Shown one piece after another: positions 45,622-56,614 of a stretch of 64,000 bases of DNA. The notes beneath the pieces were generated by a model. That model did not search any database. It saw only the letters and a program-made list of their open reading frames with translations, and was not told the DNA's origin. The stretch covers positions 62,001-126,000 of the forward strand of contig JAMAHW010000040.1 of the NCBI GenBank assembly GCA_023627715.1, read 5' to 3'. This stretch comes from Periconia sp. R9002 (Eukaryota > Ascomycota > Dothideomycetes > Pleosporales > Periconiaceae). A program made the position numbers and the translations under genes. Position 1 is the first letter of the stretch; each line of letters starts with the position of its first letter.

Positions 45622-47798
45622 ATGGAACAAGTCGGTAAGTTTCTTCGCTGTGTTAGGCTAGGATCTTTTGCGCGGATGAATTTGCTAAGTACTGTGCAGC
45701 GCCAGGGAAAATTACCAAAATCCCAAAAGCTTGCGAAGGTGAAAAGGGCTCAAACTCAAAATCGGCTCGAACCGGCCAGACACTGACCTGCTACTCTCCC
45801 TAGCGTGCCGCGTAAGAAAGCAAAAATGTGACGGACAGAGACCCTGTGGAACCTGCACAAAACGCGAAACTCCATGTTCTTACCGAGCCGTCACCAGGCA
45901 TCGGGGTCGGAAGCCTCTCCTCTCCACCACAGTGAGTCCTCAGGACGGCCAATTCGGGCCAACAACGGGGCAGGCGGAAGGGTCACGTGCTCAGTCCGCG
46001 GAAGACAATCCGTGCCTTCCACCGCGTGTGCACATTTTCAACAACATCCGCGCTTCGCATGAAGCATCTGGTTCGGAAACATATTACGGTGCTTCTTCTT
46101 CAGTTTCACTCCTGCTCCATATCGACAACCACCTCCATGTTCAAGCCCAACCAGCCCATGGTTCAGGTCGTAATCTCATTGAAGACCAAGATGGTACCGA
46201 AGGCATCAAGCGATACAACTACCAGAGCATTGCGTTCAACAAGCTGCCCCCACCTACGAGAAATGCAGGCTACTGCCTCTTCCTTAGCCGTGAGGCTGCC
46301 GAAGGTTTCCTACGAAACTTCCTTTTGAGTTGGATCTATCGCATCCCTTTCCTAGAACCGGAACGACTTTACACTTTATTAGACCAATTATACGGGAAGG
46401 ATGCTGGAACACCGATAACCCCGGCAGAGAAGTCCATAATCATTATTTCGCTCGCCCTCGGGGCAACAACCTCTCCAAACAGCCCTGGGCGGGAACAACT
46501 TCTTGCTCAGGCCCACGCTGAAGCAGAAACCACCATGTACGATGTCAGTCTCTGCGCCGTGCAAATCGCGCTTCTCATGGCCCAATGCGAGTTTGAAAAT
46601 GGGAACCCAAATATGTGTTACCTCCAGCTAGGAAGCGCGATCCGTAAAGCGTTTGCTTCCGGGATCCATCGCATCGATCGACCAGAAGCAAGGAAAAGCA
46701 TGTGGACGCTCTTCTGCAACGAGACGTTGATTTGTGTAAAACTCGGTCGCCAGTGTGGTTTGACAGAGGCAGATGTACCTTCCTTCGGCACCGAAGGCTT
46801 GGATTATTTCAAAGCTTTTGCGCGGTTGTGCATCATCATCAGGTCGGCGTACAATATCCACTGTCATAAGGACACAACTGTTCGCGTTGATCTTGAGCAA
46901 GCGAACTCCTTGCACGAACAAATTCAAGAGTTTTACATTCGCATCGGACAGGAATTGGATCTCAAAATTGGTGCCCCGCTTTACGCGCTAGAAGGGGAAA
47001 AACTCTTTTGGCATACAGCGATATCGTACTGTATGTTCTACTTCGGTCGCTGACTTGAAATGGCGCGCGTGATGCTGACTTGGAGCCATAGTATACTACT
47101 TCGCCATTATGCTCACATATCGGCCATTTCTCGTTCTGCATCTAGAATGCGAGCGGCGCTTTGCACTCACTGGAAACAGAGTCAATACAGTCGACTTGAG
47201 GGACGCTACCATGCGCTGTACCCAGTCGGCGCGGTCTATTATTCAGCTGTCACAATCTTTGATCTCTTTAGGCATCCGTACAGACGTATGTCATTCTTTA
47301 ATAAATCACTGCTTTCGATACCAAACGCTACGTTTCAGAACATCATCATCTCCCGTTACTGACGATTTCTAGGTTATTTGCCACAACACTTACTATCTGG
47401 AAAATGCCTGCTTTGTCTTGGTTCTGGCTGCTAGTCAGCGAGACAACTCGTCAGCAGAATACATCGATCTAGTAAAGGCAGGCCTGGAATCGTTGAAAAG
47501 GCTCCCCCAACGAGACCCCATTCCATGCATCGTATCAGCTATCGAACAAATGCTTGACAGACTTATTGTGCTATCAAGTTCTGAGTTCATGGGTTTTCCA
47601 GTATCCAGTAGTTCTACTGACGCAAGTCACAACCTCTCGAACACGGTGCCGGTTGTTTCAAATGGAGAGCCAATTGAGTCTGTCACTCATGATTTCGCTG
47701 GACTTTACCACGGAAATGATTTTGAGGAACTGTGGTCTACCATTGATTGGAATATGGCTTTTCCATCTCTGGGTCCGGATACGCTCATGACTTTGTAG
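45622..47798 (+). CDS. Zn(II)2Cys6 transcription factor
   Basis: Predicted 637 residues from exons 45622-45634, 45700-45738, 45804-47045, 47092-47285 and 47373-47798. The first three exons must be joined to see the DNA-binding domain: ACEACRVRKQKCDGQRPC, then GTCTKRETPC, which supplies all six zinc-ligand cysteines. The middle homology region follows (FLLSWIYRIPFLEPERLY, MYDVSLCAVQIALLMAQCE, LGSAIRKAFASGIHR, LFWHTAISYCMF), then YRPFLVLHLECERR. The donor at 47046 (GTCGCT) is weak but keeps frame. This architecture is a fungus-specific pathway regulator. Its divergent position suggests control of the adjacent PDR transporter; this is inference. Confidence 0.9.
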
Positions 47799-48516
47799 GA
47801 TGCGGAATCATTTGTGCGCAATATGAGCATTCTCTCCCAATTTTGTCATATACGAGTCTACGCTATCTCATCTCCTCCAAATATCCTTCAGATTCGTTTT
47901 TACGGCGATGAACAAACAGTCACTAGTCACGGGTCTGTGCCTTTTAGTGCTCACATACGTGTAATTTCGAGCGTAACCACCAACATCAGGTCTTGTGCTG
48001 CGATCGGATTCACATCACTGTCCGCGACGGCCACTTTGTTTTTCCATCGGTAGCCCTAGAAAAGTTATGTACGTGAGATGTCCAGGTGCGGCTTGAGGTG
48101 TAATAGGGTCAACATTCCTCAAAATGTATGTGAGGGGTCACGAGTGGGTTCAGGTAATCTCAGGCACATCCGGATAGTGGAGCCAGAGGGGAACGAGTCA
48201 CCATGAAACAAAAATCAAATTCCATTCACAACCTCTTGAGCGTGACGAAGCTCAACAAACAAGTGCTTAGAATGTTTGCCCTGTGAACAAGGACTAGAAC
48301 ATGAAGCTTGAGAACTAAGACTAGCGAATTGACGTTTGTATCTGAGTAGAATCTCTATTGCACTTATATATGATGAAACATCACTGTGCGTAGATATCAG
48401 GCGCGTCAAAAGTGTTGAACGAAGTCCAGAAACAGGGCAAATATGCGAATTCTTGGACTTCGCAACAGATCCATACAATGTAAGAAAGAACTGCGACTCG
48501 CTTGGCCTTTAACAGT
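47799..48516. other. Intergenic, convergent 3' ends
   Basis: About 720 bp between the regulator and the convergent tyrosinase. Nothing supported. Confidence 0.45.
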
Positions 48517-49826
48517 TTAGAGATACTCATAGCATAAAGTATCTCCCTGTATATCCATGACATCCCTGATCGTAACATTCGGCAAAATCCCTTCCACGTT
48601 AATCACGTGACCCAGTGTTGTTATGTTGGCCGGGTCGCCATCTATCTTCATCCACGGTCCATTTTGTGGAGGTGGAAATCCAGGGAAGTTGGGGAAGCCT
48701 GAAGGGTCGCCGGGAGCGCCTGGCCCTCCAGGGAAGTCAGGTAATGAGCTGCAATCTGACGCATTCCCAGGAGGGAATGGCCATGAGGGAGGGAACGTTC
48801 CATTTGGACCCCCAGGGATCGTCCCGTTGGGGCTTCCGATTGGAAAGCTTCCGTTGGCCCCACCTGGGAAGAAGAAAGTGCCTTGGTTCGGGCCCGTGAC
48901 TTCAGTGAGACGTGACGTAAGGTTTTTGGACTGCCATTGCCACCATATCTTATCTATATAAGCATGGTGCATATAAAAAAGGGGATCCCCCGGGCTGGAG
49001 AAGACGTTCATCATCTTCAGCAGTCAGCACAAAGCACTAGGTGTGTGACGGGAGACATACTTGTCCGTTGATTCCACCATGGCCAGCACTGTGCGGCAAC
49101 CCCTCGATGCAATTCCACGCTTCCTGGAACGTCTTCGCCTTCATGCAGATATCCACATTCTTCTGCGCGGCCATTCCGCTCATACATTCGTTGATTTGTC
49201 TATCAATGCAATGGTCTGTGATGCTTTCGCCAGGGCCTATCGCGTTCATGTAATTTTTGAAAGGGCCGTCGGCAATGCAGTTGTTAGGTCCAACGCCATC
49301 CCCACCAAACCCCGTTTCGGGGTCTAGCAGAATCGACTTCGAAAAGTTCCCAGCGTCCCGCGCTTCATCCCAGTAAGGCTGGGCACCGGTGTAGTTGCAT
49401 TCTGTTCGAAGGGCGGTTTCGTGGGCTTGGATGTAGTAGCGATGATAAGGAAGGAAAGCACCCTAGATGTCATGAGTCTTGGGTGGCGGTGATGTCTATA
49501 TAGAGGAGGATATACCACTCCGTGGATCAATGGCGTGTGTAGTACGTGTATTTTTTGAAAGTCGTCGAAACGTGTACGGGGACCCTTGAGGCCCAATTTT
49601 GCTGGCAGGGACATAAGGCATTTTTCAGCATCAATGTATGATTTCTTCTCATCCCTCGTTAGAGTGTTCCTAAACATAATCAATTTTCATTTGTTTTGGG
49701 TGCAGTTCTACAATATACTCACCATGCTTTCCTTTGAATTGGCGACGTGCATGCTTTCTTCTCAGCATCACGAACAGGCGCAGCATCAGCCGTGATGATG
49801 GCGAGAAGAATCCAGTTCCAATGCAT
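48517..49826 (-). CDS. Secreted tyrosinase (type-3 copper oxidase)
   Basis: Predicted 385 residues from exons 49826-49723, 49669-49516, 49462-49061 and 49014-48517. A signal peptide (MHWNWILLAIITADAAP) opens the protein. CuA ligands are His79, His84 and His93 in VLHTPLIHG..FLPYHRYYI. CuB ligands are in PHSAGHGGINGQ and FYMHHAYIDK. After the CuB site comes a roughly 70-residue Gly/Pro/Asn-rich insert with four N-glycosylation sequons (NGS, NGT, NGT, NAS), then a short conserved tail. Tyrosinases oxidise phenols to quinones in melanin or metabolite pathways; short secreted forms occur in fungal secretomes. Neighbouring monooxygenase and O-methyltransferase fit aromatic chemistry. Confidence 0.9.
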
Positions 49827-50413
49827 GTTTATACACTCAGTATGACTTTGCGATGAGCAGTGGGGATGGTTTAACTATGTAAATCATAGCGCATTGCGTT
49901 TCTGCCGAACCATGGAGAGCAAAACGCTGGTATTCGATATGAAAGTGCAAATTTCCAATACATAAGCGTTCGAGATTGCGCAGTAGACTCAAAACTACAC
50001 AGACGACATGAGGCTCAACGTTATTAGGCAGGGTTATGATCATTTTGCCACGCGCTTCAATTGGTCCCTTTGCGACTGATAATATCAGAACAATTACCCA
50101 ACTGCCGCACCCGCCTGCCACCATTCAAGAATCGCATGTTCCGATGGCGGATACATTGCCATGCGGACTACAGTTCATTTTTCGTTCATCATACAGGCAG
50201 GAACTTAGTGCATTGGCCAATATATTTAGGTATATGGCAAAACTGCTATACGTAGGGTTGATACAGTAAATAATTTCATCATTCGTTTGCAAATAAAACA
50301 ATATGGAAAAGGACTAACTAATGATACAGAGTAAAACCGAAAGTTACGTAACTTGGTGGTAGAGAAACCCTAATTTCATCAAGATTTTAAACCATCGGCA
50401 CGGCACCTCTTAC
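49827..50413. other. Intergenic
   Basis: About 590 bp holding the tyrosinase promoter. No gene supported. Confidence 0.45.
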
Positions 50414-51661
50414 TCACAATTCGAATATATTTTCGCCGTCTTCGATTTTGCACAGGGTCATCCGGAAAGTGATGCATTCGGTTCCATGTGCAAATATCTC
50501 GCCTTGAACCTCGGCCCACTCATCCTTTATAATGCTTGTACCATTAGGAATCGTGATCAAGGTTCTGATCTGGGCCCTAAGCTTCTCCAAGTTAAACTTA
50601 AGGCGTATAAGGTCGCGCACCTCCTCTGCCGTGTCATCGGGGTAGATTCTGATAGTTTGCGTCGTCTGTAGACCGTTGATTAACCCGCGCTCTTCCAATG
50701 ACGCTAATAGCTCTATTGCCCATTGACCCGTTGCTTGCGGGTTCCATTTCACAGTAACTTCACGGAACGATTTTCGGGGTGTGCATTGCTGCGCTGCCGT
50801 TCTTCGCGCCATTCCTGCACTTCGCGTCTTTTCCTTCCTCGAGCTCGTCGTCAGGGTGTTACTCGTTCCTTCAGGTCTCATCCAGTGCGGTATCATTTCA
50901 TCCGAAATCCTTTTGATGTGCCTCCGCTTGTCCCTTCCAAGCCTCGTGTCCCACATTTCTTGAGCTATTGTAGCGTGGATGTACATGATCAAGGTAAAAC
51001 ATCGGTTGTATCCTTCTAGTTCACCTTCCCCTTGTTCAGGGAACGGACCAAGACGGGGGAATTGGAATTCCGATATGTCCGTTATATGAGGAGGGGTTTT
51101 ATGTGTGAGGGCGATGAATGCCTTTTCCGCTTGGCTCTGTCTCCGCCGGGGAAGTTCCGGCTTATGGTATTGGAGATGTCGATACATCTGCACAACAGCG
51201 AGAGCCGTGCGTTGCGTGGCATGACTACCGTTTGATTGGAAAGGGTAGACAGTGATTGGGCTCTCCTTCGACCTCATTTCTTCTTCGTGGTCTCGGATGT
51301 AAGCTAGAACATCCCATTGTGGAGCATGAGAACGATGGCGGTCAGTGAAGGCATTGACGTAGCTCTGCAGCACCCACCAACTCATGGCGAAATGCTCCAA
51401 TGTGTCCCGTTCATCAAACGAGCAGTACCTGGCGACTTTCCCTTCATTGCGCCATAATCTCACGAATGTTGTTGTATCGCCAGTAATACCGGGACGGAGT
51501 TCTTCCTCATCGCGTTTGTTGACTGAGGGTGGTGTACTCTGTTTGCCCCGCGATCGAAACCCGTGACGCAGCTTCACGCGTTTATTGACTGAGATTGGTG
51601 TATTTTGCTCTGCGAGAGGGTCTGGAGAGGATGATGGGGACCGGTTCGAAAAATCCTCCAT
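50414..51661 (-). CDS. Hypothetical protein, single exon, family not recognised
   Basis: A 415-residue open frame without introns. The N-terminus is Ser/Pro-rich and contains two near-identical short repeats (TPISVNKRVKLR and TPPSVNKRDEEELR). A middle part rich in Trp, His and Arg (FAMSWWVLQSYVNAFTDRHR) looks globular. The last 90 residues (starting IRIYPDDTAEEVRDLIRLKF) alternate hydrophobic strands and a helix in a pattern reminiscent of a ubiquitin-like fold. I recognise no catalytic motif. A long clean frame with biased composition supports a real gene, but it could be lineage-specific. Confidence 0.6.
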   Translation of the reverse strand: MEDFSNRSPSSSPDPLAEQNTPISVNKRVKLRHGFRSRGKQSTPPSVNKRDEEELRPGITGDTTTFVRLWRNEGKVARYCSFDERDTLEHFAMSWWVLQSYVNAFTDRHRSHAPQWDVLAYIRDHEEEMRSKESPITVYPFQSNGSHATQRTALAVVQMYRHLQYHKPELPRRRQSQAEKAFIALTHKTPPHITDISEFQFPRLGPFPEQGEGELEGYNRCFTLIMYIHATIAQEMWDTRLGRDKRRHIKRISDEMIPHWMRPEGTSNTLTTSSRKEKTRSAGMARRTAAQQCTPRKSFREVTVKWNPQATGQWAIELLASLEERGLINGLQTTQTIRIYPDDTAEEVRDLIRLKFNLEKLRAQIRTLITIPNGTSIIKDEWAEVQGEIFAHGTECITFRMTLCKIEDGENIFEL

Positions 51662-53087
51662 AGCTATTCGTTTGCGATAGAAGGGATCACGCTACCGTTC
51701 CCCGGCAAATCTTGGACGCTCAGTACATTGCAGTTTTTTTTTTTTTTTTTTAAATTATAGCCATAGCAATAGCAAACGCGACGCGTTATGCATACGTGGG
51801 GTAACGTGCGCTAGTCCGTTCTAAGCTTAGTGAACGGCTTCAACTGCGCTAGCGCTAGAAAACATCAATTGCATATTATTGAGTTGGGCGTACAGTCGTA
51901 TCAATGAACGATTCATTCAGTTCGTTGTAGAGTAAAAGGGTTATTTATGGGTGGGATGAGAATTAAGATAATTGTCGGAACTTTTAAGCACTAGGACGAG
52001 TAGAGTCGTTCACGTGAAACTAGCGTGCTGGGCTGTCTATCGTCACACGAGGATGACTCTTTGCATAAGATTCTCTTAGACAAGGGGTATATGGAATAGT
52101 GTTCCAGAAGACAAAAAATGCATCTTAAGATCTGCTACAAGATTGCAGAAGAGTCCTACAACATGTAATCTGCTGATCAAAAATCAATTCCAACCAAGGC
52201 GGGTTTAGAAAATAGGTTCCTCTGAGAATAAATCAATGATAAGTATAGCTAGGCTTGGTAATCCTATAACACGACTAACCCGGCTTCTGCATAGTAGAAT
52301 AATATTCAGAATCTTTAGCGCCCGTTGTTGATAGCTCCAATCTCGATAGGTATGTAAGATGCATCATAATCACCGTAGAAGTTATAGCAGTGCGGCCCCG
52401 ATAGTGTTTTCTTCGTGGCAATTGATTGGTGTAATCAGTCAGGTATAAACACTGGTTTCTCTGATTTGATATATCTACGTTAATTATGATTGACGAGATG
52501 GACCAGTAACACAGAGCTGTTTGCAAAATCTATTAGCAGTCTATTCCTGAAAAGAGCGAAAAGTATAACGATCTCGTGCGATATGTAGTGTTTCCTTATT
52601 TATTTATTATTTGAATCGGTGCAGTGTTGGTCTCAGAAGTCCTGTGGTATTGTCTATTTATTTACTACGAACAATACGGTGAGCAGAAAGGAGGATTCAA
52701 TAAGGGCAATGGCAGCAAGGGAGAGGATCTATGCCGTAATGGGAAGAATATGCACGTTCTGAGACGGTTCAAACAAACCTAAGCTGACACGCTACGCCGC
52801 TACACTCGTTTCTCTCGTCGCGATAGCTGAAGATTTGAGGATAATCTCACGTCATAAGACGGCGTAGCAAAATCTAGACTCCTTCAGCTAGACATCAATT
52901 GATAAGACATGAGTCAAAAGTAAGATCGTTGAGTACGGACGAATAGCGGTGAGGTGTAGATACACTGTTCCAGTCTCGTGGCATACGGCGTAGCGGGCTC
53001 ATCGTCTTCTACACTCATTTATCAAGTCCTTCATGTACACCGGTATCTTCATCGAACAAACGATCGTCAATTCGACTTAACCACACA
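51662..53087. other. Intergenic with poly-T tract and repeated promoter motif
   Basis: About 1.4 kb between divergent genes. It has an 18-nt T run at 51734-51751, A/T-rich DNA to about 52650, and three copies of CGGCGTAGC in the 300 bp before the methyltransferase. A 83-codon frame at 52526-52275 is not called. Confidence 0.5.
52791..52994. promoter_or_regulatory. Three copies of CGGCGTAGC upstream of the O-methyltransferase
   Basis: ACGGCGTAGC occurs at 52859-52868 and 52985-52994, and the reverse complement GCTACGCCG at 52791-52799. They lie about 290, 220 and 95 bp before the ATG at 53088, in both orientations, as expected of a transcription-factor site. Binding protein unknown. Confidence 0.45.
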
Positions 53088-54376
53088 ATGAGCTACGACA
53101 GCAGCATGGAAGACCAAACCGCAGAGATAGATGTCCAAAACAAGCGTATCGCGGAAGCCCTCCGCCAGGTCCAATCTGATGGCAGCGACCTGTTGAACGG
53201 AAGCCTTGGAGCCCGCGAAAAGTTGGTATCCAGTGCGCGTAATTTGCTCAGCGCTGCAGAAACTCCAGTCGAATTCCTCCTATGGCACATATGGGCACTA
53301 CCTACACGCACGGTCGCAGCACGCATTGCCACAGATTTGAAACTGTTCGAAACTATCGCTAGAGATGGAGTGAAAACCAACGAAGAATTGGCTGCCGTCA
53401 CGGGCGCCTCACCCAAGCTGGTTCAACGAATTACCAGAATATGCGCGTCCACGAACATGTTGGACGAGAAAGAGCCAGGCGTTTACGCGGCCAACGCTCT
53501 CACGATGCTTTCAGCCCAACCCCAGTATTCCGCAGGTATCATCTTTTGTTTTGATGTTGCCCAGAAGTCGTATGCAGACATGCCAACTTATCTTCGAGAG
53601 AATCAATTCCAGAACCCAGAAAATTCAATAGATGGTCCTTTCCAGTATGCCAACAATCATGTCGGACACGCTTTTCAATGGGTTGCAGCTCGCCCAGACG
53701 TCTTCCGAGCATTTCATATGTATATGCACGCGCTACGCAGCCACCTTCCCTGCTGGACCGACATGTACCCCGTGCAGGAGCGCCTCATTGATGGATTGGC
53801 GGCGGATGGAGACGCATCAGCCTTGATAGATATTGGCGGAGGAACAGGTCAGACTTTGCAAGACTTCAAGAAGAGTGTACCATATTATACCGGCAAACTG
53901 GTACTTCAGGACCTGGACGAAGTTATCAGCGCAGCGAAAGCATTGAAGGTAGATGAGGAGAATATCGAGCTTCAAGTACATGACTTCTTCACCGAACAGC
54001 CTATCAAGGGTGCGCGAGCTTACTTCTTGCGAATGGTTTTACATGATTGGCCTGATGAGCAGTGCCGCAAAATCTTGGGGCACCTGAAAGATGCGATGAC
54101 GCCAGGCTATTCCAAACTTCTTATCAGTGAATACGTAAGTTGATGTATCCCAAATAATTGTACTTTAGAGACTGACTCTTGCGATAGGTACTTTCGGATC
54201 ACAATGCGGCATGGCAGCACCTCTCGTTGGATATATACATGTTAGCGCTCGCTTCAGCACAGGAACGTACGAAGAGCGAGTGGTACAAGCTTATTGAAAG
54301 CTGTGGCTTGGAAATTGCAGGTATCTATAGCAAAGGTGAAGGAAATGAAAGCTTGATAGAGGTTGTTTGTGGATAG
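53088..54376 (+). CDS. SAM-dependent O-methyltransferase (COMT-like)
   Basis: Predicted 411 residues from exons 53088-54134 and 54188-54376 (phase 0). An N-terminal winged-helix dimerisation part (TRTVAARIATDLKLFETI, TGASPKLVQRITRI) precedes the Rossmann methyltransferase domain. The SAM loop is LIDIGGGTGQTL, the acidic strand end LVLQDLDEV, and the general-base histidine is in MVLHDWPDEQCRKIL. The intron falls exactly at the conserved LLISEY/VLSDHNAAW junction. Such fungal enzymes methylate phenolic hydroxyls of aromatic metabolites. It could act with the monooxygenase and tyrosinase upstream, but no polyketide synthase is in the window. Confidence 0.92.
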
Positions 54377-56098
54377 AATATCTCAGAGTACAGTTAGCAC
54401 AAATCGTATCACGTCGTGAAGACTTATCCCTTGGCTTACACTTTTAGGTCAGGTTCGAGGCGCTGGCCCTTGAATTTTCATGAAGCAAAGCGTCCGGCGA
54501 GATTCCAAATAAGATGTACAATTCACCGGTCAGGATGATGCAGAGCGACGGAAATGCGGCAGGGTTATTGATTTATCGACTGACATGGTGCACTTGCGTT
54601 GTTTTTTATAAGTTTTTGCCATAGAATAAAGTTGAGAAACTTTTACACTGCTGAGAACAGTAGTCGAAACTTTCAAATATCGGCTTTTCTTTTAGAAAAA
54701 AAATGAGTCTTTTGGTACATCAACGCGCCGATAGCATCCCGCTAAAATTGGGGGCTATTACTGCCACATACAATTTTGTGTTCTTCACTCATGCCTTCTT
54801 CACTTTGGTAATACTCGAGAAATTGCCTCCCGCGGTGATTGTAGGAACACGATTATTCATAAACAAGCACCTTATGTTTCAAGCAGAATTTCGATACTTG
54901 CTGACTAATTCTTTAAGTGAATTTACTATCAACGTCACGTCCCAGGAAGACGAGCTCGCTGCCTAGCATATGCGCGTTACACAAGAAGCAACGATATGAG
55001 CACTTCTACAAATCAAATCGATCTCCGAAAAGATATTGGAATTGGTCAGTCAGCATGAATAATGTAACACCGCCCGTTGGTCAGTCAGCATGAATAATGT
55101 AACACCGCCCGGACTTAATTCATCATTTTGGTCGTGCAGGTGACCTTGCTATTTTTGTAACTTTACAAACACTTCGGGGTTCACTATCTCTACTTAAAGG
55201 AAGGGGATAATGCATCCAATCTGGTCTCCTACAGCAAGTATTTGGTTGAGGTCAGGCAAACTGTCCGTGAAATGATGTGGAGTGATATCTATATTCAAGC
55301 TTCCAGTTGTCTCTGCCTGCTGGTCTTGCCCTTATCATCCAGAGAAATGGAAGTTGTTGAATAGGGTCAATCTTCTCGAGTACAAGCTAGTGCGGGGTCC
55401 ATACTAGATCCATGTTCTTGGACAAAGTTACGTGACCAATCAATCACATTGGTTTGTGTCATTGGGCACAACTGTCACAGTCTCCAAGTTTCACAGCATT
55501 TCCAGGCTCCAGCACACTAAGTTCCTCTCGCTATAAATTTTTATTCTGCGTCATAGCCTGTATCGAAGCCTTCTGCCTCGGCATGCAGCCTTCTATTTCG
55601 TTGTGGAAAGTTTGACTTTACATTCACCCGAAAGAAATTTACCCGCGCTCAATACAGGTTGATAGATGAAACTACGATGAGATCTACGTCCACTCTTCAA
55701 AAACGCATGTCGGAATATCCAACTTTTTCCAAGAATCGAATTTTAAGTTCTGACAGCGTCGTCATGCTTGAGGACGATGAGTCCCAAGTTACACTAAACA
55801 GCAATTTGTACTCTGCTTCCGCCACAATTCAATAGCTCACACTTTGTCTTACGCTTGTCCTACATTGTTTCTCCCCCGCTCTTTTATTGTTTGCGTTGTT
55901 CCATATGTCGGCCTTTATCTCTCTCAACAACATTCTACAACCGACAATGAACAACGCCTGCCTTTGTTAAGGATTCACCACCTATAAATTAATGCTCGAA
56001 ACTTCTTCCAAACGAATCGACCAGAAAATCCTATACAATATACACCACTCCAAAACAACCGCCAAAAAAGTCAAAACAGCATATAATACTAGCACAAA
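54377..56098. other. Intergenic, contains a tandem duplication
   Basis: About 1.7 kb. An 87-codon frame at 54703-54966 has a hydrophobic start but no recognisable family. The perfect 35 bp tandem repeat is listed separately. Confidence 0.45.
55042..55111 (+). repeat. Perfect 35 bp tandem duplication
   Basis: Two adjacent identical units (55042-55076 and 55077-55111), each beginning TTGGTCAGTCAGCATGAATA. No mismatch between copies, so the duplication is recent or is an assembly artefact. Confidence 0.9.
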
Positions 56099-56614
56099 AT
56101 GAGTTCTTCTGCCAATAGAAGGGTCATTGATCCTAGTTACTACGTATCTGGCGGTTGTGAGTTCCTGATCCAGTGGACCCCGAAAGTTAGGACAGCTCGT
56201 GCCCCAGCTGCGCTAGTCAGTAGTCTTTTCTTTGCAGGACTTATCGATTACATCCCTAGTAAAGACATGTTTGGTGTAGCGGAAGACGCTGGACCGGATG
56301 CGACGGCTGACGTCCTCGAATGGATATGCCGACGTGAGGAAACTCACTTGGCCTTCAATGACCCTGAGAGTGACGATATCGCGATTTACGTAGAGTACTT
56401 GCCGGGCTGGGAGGACCCTACCAAAGACCCGGACGACTGCTTCTGCGGAGAAAAGTATGACGAAGATAAACATGTCGCCGTCTTTCTTCCTTGCGGGCAT
56501 GCGTTTGGTGAGTCGTGTTTGAAGGATTGGTTCTCTTGTGAGCAGGAAGCTAGGAACCGATGCCCTCTCTGCCGTCGGAAGCTGTTCGAAGTGGACCCAC
56601 CTGAATATGAATAA
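56099..56614 (+). CDS. RING-finger protein, probable E3 ligase
   Basis: Single-exon protein of 171 residues. The C-terminal RING uses C114 and C116 (CFC), C132, H134, C140 and the CPLC pair C155/C158, within LPCGHAFGESCLKDWF and NRCPLCRRK. The first ligand pair is CxC rather than CxxC, and the position usually holding a second His or Cys is Gly, as in a group of fungal small RING proteins. The N-terminal 110 residues carry no known domain. Likely role: ubiquitin transfer; target unknown. Confidence 0.8.
   Translation: MSSSANRRVIDPSYYVSGGCEFLIQWTPKVRTARAPAALVSSLFFAGLIDYIPSKDMFGVAEDAGPDATADVLEWICRREETHLAFNDPESDDIAIYVEYLPGWEDPTKDPDDCFCGEKYDEDKHVAVFLPCGHAFGESCLKDWFSCEQEARNRCPLCRRKLFEVDPPEYE

Noticed and set aside
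48623..48961. Collagen-like Gly-Pro frame on the plus strand
   Set aside because: It is the antisense of the Gly/Pro-rich tyrosinase insert; the tyrosinase frame explains the composition.
54703..54966. Plus-strand frame of 87 codons with a hydrophobic segment
   Set aside because: No family match that I recognise and no promoter or intron evidence.
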